Positions 4,525-5,332 of a stretch of DNA of 5,332 nt are shown here, piece after piece. Under the pieces are notes generated by a model. That model searched no databases and was not told the origin of the DNA. It saw nothing but the letters and a program-made list of their open reading frames with translations. Source of the DNA: Planctomycetota bacterium (GTDB lineage Bacteria; Planctomycetota; Phycisphaerae; WQYP01). Within the stretch, counting starts at the first letter, position 1. Each line of letters opens with the position of its first letter. A program made the position numbers and the translations under genes. The stretch covers positions 1-5,332 of the forward strand of contig JAJZEY010000293.1 in the NCBI GenBank assembly GCA_021805585.1, given 5' to 3'.

Positions 4525-5205
4525 ATGAATAAAAAACTCGCCGCGGAATTTCTCGGAACGTTCTGGCTGGTCTTTGGCGGGTGCGGCAGCGCGCTGATTT
4601 CAGCTGCGTATCCGCACCTTGGCATTGGTTTTGCCGGTGTCGCACTGGCGTTCGGACTGACCGTTCTGACCGGCATTTACGCCTTTGGCTACATTTCCGG
4701 CGGTCATTTCAACCCTGCCGTGACGCTGGGGGTCTGGGCGGGCGGGCGCATAAAAATAGGTGACGTGATTCCTTATATTATTGCGCAGGTAATCGGAGCG
4801 ATCGCTGCAGCGGGCCTGCTTTATCTGATTCTAAGCGGCAAGCCGGGCTTCGCAGTCGGCGATTTTGCCTCCAATGGCTATGGCAGTCTGAGTCCCGATC
4901 ATTATTCGATGATGTCCGCGATGGCGGGGGAAATTATCTGCACATTCTTCTTTGTGGTGGTCATTCTGGGTGCGACGGCCAAACGCGCCCCGGCTGGTTT
5001 TGCGGGCGTGGCCATTGGTTTATGCCTGACGCTTATTCATCTGATCATGATTCCCGTGGACAACACTTCCGTGAATCCGGCCCGCAGCACGGCAACGGCC
5101 ATTTTTGCGGGTCACGCGTTTCTTTCGCAGTTGTGGCTGTTCTGGCTGGCACCGATTGCCGGTGGAATCATCGCAGGTCTGGCGTCCCGCTGGCTGGATA
5201 AATAA
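4525..5205 (+). CDS. aqpZ: Aquaporin Z, water channel of the MIP family
   Basis: The 226-residue protein is a six-helix major intrinsic protein of the inner membrane that lets water pass passively, and closely resembles E. coli AqpZ over its whole length. The N-terminus [19 protein letters not shown] (5-23) and the segment [17 protein letters not shown] (33-49) are nearly identical to it as I recall that sequence. Both pore motifs are present: NPA at 63-65 in [11 protein letters not shown], and NPA at 184-186 in [11 protein letters not shown]. The aromatic/arginine selectivity filter is the water-specific set Phe43, His172, Thr181 and Arg187, which argues against a glycerol facilitator. FASNGYG (114-120) forms the conserved external loop. 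The ATG at 4525 gives the standard start. It stands alone, with its own promoter region, and may respond to osmotic conditions, though nothing in the sequence proves that. Confidence 0.97.
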   Translation: MNKKLAAEFLGTFWLVFGGCGSALISAAYPHLGIGFAGVALAFGLTVLTGIYAFGYISGGHFNPAVTLGVWAGGRIKIGDVIPYIIAQVIGAIAAAGLLYLILSGKPGFAVGDFASNGYGSLSPDHYSMMSAMAGEIICTFFFVVVILGATAKRAPAGFAGVAIGLCLTLIHLIMIPVDNTSVNPARSTATAIFAGHAFLSQLWLFWLAPIAGGIIAGLASRWLDK

Positions 5206-5207
5206 GC

Positions 5208-5244
5208 AAAAAAGCCCCCGTTTAGCCGACCACGCAGCGTGGCC
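5208..5244. terminator. Possible terminator region after aqpZ
   Basis: An A-run (5208-5213) and CCCCC follow the aqpZ stop. A stem with arms CCACG (5230-5234) and CGTGG (5238-5242) around a 3-base loop comes next. No T-run directly follows the stem on the plus strand. On the minus strand the stem extends by a G-U pair, and GGGGGCTTTTTT lies about 13 bases beyond it, so neither direction is canonical. It may mark the aqpZ mRNA 3' end. Confidence 0.3.
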
Positions 5245-5308
5245 GCGCACCGGATTTTCCAGAATGACGCACCGATCAAGGTTCCATTGATTCGACGAAC
5301 TTATTCAC

Positions 5309-5315
5309 AGGAGGT
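5309..5315 (+). promoter_or_regulatory. Strong Shine-Dalgarno at the window edge
   Basis: AGGAGGT is a near-perfect anti-16S match, suggesting a rightward gene starting at or just past the edge. The only start-like codon in reach is TTG at 5327-5329, 11 bases downstream and on the long side. The gene itself cannot be identified. Confidence 0.35.
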
Positions 5316-5332
5316 AGCAGAAGAAATTGAGG

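Overview
The window is a stretch of moderately GC-rich bacterial chromosome with ordinary housekeeping genes, one uncharacterised envelope protein and a small toxin-antitoxin operon. Lineage cannot be fixed from the sequence. The mix of a glyoxylate/hydroxypyruvate-reductase-like enzyme, an isolated hemC, a PIN/ribbon-helix-helix module and palindrome-rich spacers would fit an environmental bacterium, possibly a planctomycete. That is an impression only. No rRNA, tRNA, CRISPR array or insertion sequence is visible.

Layout. Positions 3-599 (+) hold the C-terminal two thirds of a D-2-hydroxyacid dehydrogenase whose start lies left of the window. A strong stem-loop follows its stop, then a 335-base spacer, then hemC (981-1943, +), complete with its cofactor cysteine. 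Convergent with hemC, 34 bases away, is a secreted or membrane-anchored DUF2167 protein (1978-2886, -). It has a clear Shine-Dalgarno and a readable sigma70-like promoter. The 528 bases to its right carry no convincing gene but contain a short tandem repeat, a palindrome and two promoter candidates facing right.

Positions 3415-4189 (+) are a compact operon: a ribbon-helix-helix antitoxin, a PIN-domain toxin of the 'putative toxin-antitoxin system toxin component, PIN family', and a 52-residue basic small ORF. Each junction is a 4-base start/stop overlap. The promoter is placed so that the antitoxin mRNA would start at or next to its ATG, so it is probably leaderless. The next 335 bases contain a 71-base imperfect palindrome and smaller hairpins. 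They lead to an aquaporin Z gene (4525-5205, +) with a consensus -35 box embedded in a 13-base palindrome. A near-perfect Shine-Dalgarno at the right edge suggests another rightward gene just outside.

Working together: the dehydrogenase (2-ketoacid reduction), hemC (tetrapyrrole synthesis) and aqpZ (water flux) look like independent units, not a pathway cluster. Only antitoxin, toxin and small ORF form an evident functional unit. The least explained items are the third small ORF of that operon, the 71-base palindrome after it, and a hairpin/T-tract after the dehydrogenase that is oriented as a terminator for the opposite strand.
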